The notes under the pieces: model-generated
Told to the model about the DNA's origin: nothing
Databases searched by the model: none
Seen by the model: only the letters and a program-made list of their open reading frames with translations
Made by a program: the position numbers and the translations under genes
NCBI GenBank assembly: GCA_900549945.1
Contig: URQJ01000101.1
Span: 1-6,623 of the forward strand
DNA: 6,623 nt
From: an uncultured Oscillospiraceae bacterium
GTDB lineage: Bacteria > Bacillota > Clostridia > Oscillospirales > Acutalibacteraceae
Direction of reading: 5' to 3'
In this document: piece after piece, positions 6,137 through 6,623 of the stretch
How positions within the stretch are numbered: the stretch's first letter is position 1
How the letters are laid out: every line of letters begins with the position of its first letter

Positions 6137-6623
6137 TTACCCGCGCGCCTGCCCGAAGCCGTAGTATTTGCCGTCCATGTAAACCCTGCCGCAGTAGAGG
6201 ACGCTTTCTCCCTCGAACGCCTCATACCGCACCACGATCCGGCACGCTTCTCCGTTCTCGGTGAAGCTGAATTCAGCCTGTGCGGCCGCATTCGGCCCCA
6301 CAACGCCGGTCAGCACGAAGCTGCGGTCGCCAAAGTGCAGCACCGTCTGCCCATCTTTCTCGACAATTTCCAGAACATGCTCCAGCATCCATGCGGGATC
6401 CCCGGTAAACACCGCCGTTTCCGCCCCCTTCTGAACGATCAGCTCGCCGCCCTCAAGGACAATCTCTGCGCCGCGCAGATCGACGCCCGTCCGCGCATAA
6501 GTGCGCTGGATCCAGTCCTGCACGCCGAAAAGGTCGCTCGCGTACACGGCGCCGCTCAGCGCCAGCAGAGTTGCCAGCACAGCCGCAGTGCACACGAGGC
6601 GGCGGGGCCGCCGGGCAGTGGGC
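6137..6623 (-). CDS. Exported or membrane-anchored small protein, 5' end outside window
   Basis: The frame is open to the right edge and the start is not visible. GTG 6595 would begin inside a signal or anchor segment: upstream in-frame residues read PTARRPRRL, a basic region, followed by the hydrophobic stretch VCTAAVLATLLALSGAVYA and a possible signal peptidase site before SDLFG. The start is therefore probably beyond 6623. The outside part (about 130 residues) is predicted to be mainly beta-strand, with GGELIVQKG, TVLHFGDRSFVLTG and the C-terminal VLYCGRVYMDGKYYGFGQ. I do not recognise the family. The layout of a basic stretch, one hydrophobic segment and a small outer domain also occurs in the C-terminal parts of membrane-bound anti-sigma factors, but nothing here proves that. 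It ends at TAA 6139-6137 with no U-tract terminator on its own strand. Confidence 0.65.
   Translation of the reverse strand, partial: PTARRPRRLVCTAAVLATLLALSGAVYASDLFGVQDWIQRTYARTGVDLRGAEIVLEGGELIVQKGAETAVFTGDPAWMLEHVLEIVEKDGQTVLHFGDRSFVLTGVVGPNAAAQAEFSFTENGEACRIVVRYEAFEGESVLYCGRVYMDGKYYGFGQARG

Noticed and set aside
1..6623. Mobile elements, CRISPR arrays, tRNA or rRNA genes, attachment sites
   Set aside because: I looked on both strands and found no transposase or integrase motifs, no regularly spaced repeats, no cloverleaf and no rRNA-like sequence.

Overview
This 6.6 kb window looks like a chromosomal segment of a G+C-rich Clostridia member (Bacillota). An Oscillospirales-like gut bacterium is my best guess. 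The reasons are a T-box riboswitch (essentially restricted to Bacillota and relatives), strong AAGGAG ribosome binding sites, a long clostridial-type PRPP synthetase, and a GH42 beta-galactosidase. The assignment is inference from content, not from a marker gene. Every gene I can support lies on the minus strand, so the text runs from high to low coordinates in transcription order.

Right edge (6623-6137): the 3' part of a gene for a small exported or membrane-anchored protein of unknown function, whose start lies outside the window. A strong hairpin follows (6047-6092), but its T-tract is on the plus strand. Next comes a solo GH42 beta-galactosidase (5929-3863) with a good sigma-A promoter and all catalytic and zinc-binding residues in place. 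It is followed by a divergent, enlarged ribose-phosphate pyrophosphokinase (3748-2570) with an extended -10 promoter and a clean intrinsic terminator (2553-2521).

Middle (about 2520-1500): an A+T-rich patch, unlike its G+C-rich neighbours, carrying its own promoter and a gene for a secreted protein I do not recognise. The normal ATG and Shine-Dalgarno of this gene are separated from the rest of the reading frame by one extra A in a run of six. The signal peptide becomes complete only if that A is removed. A 41-codon leader ORF overlaps the start. Close downstream (41 bases) is a small lipoprotein gene (1479-853) that probably shares the transcript and ends at a terminator (832-803).

Left (740-1): a sigma-A promoter, a T-box leader of about 270 nt with a UGC (cysteine) specifier, a terminator hairpin, and the first 144 codons of cysE, starting at TTG. 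Uncharged tRNA-Cys should switch on serine acetylation and hence cysteine synthesis.

I see no mobile element, CRISPR array, tRNA or rRNA. The two least explained items are the frame-broken secreted protein in its A+T-rich patch and the plus-strand terminator that has no plus-strand gene.
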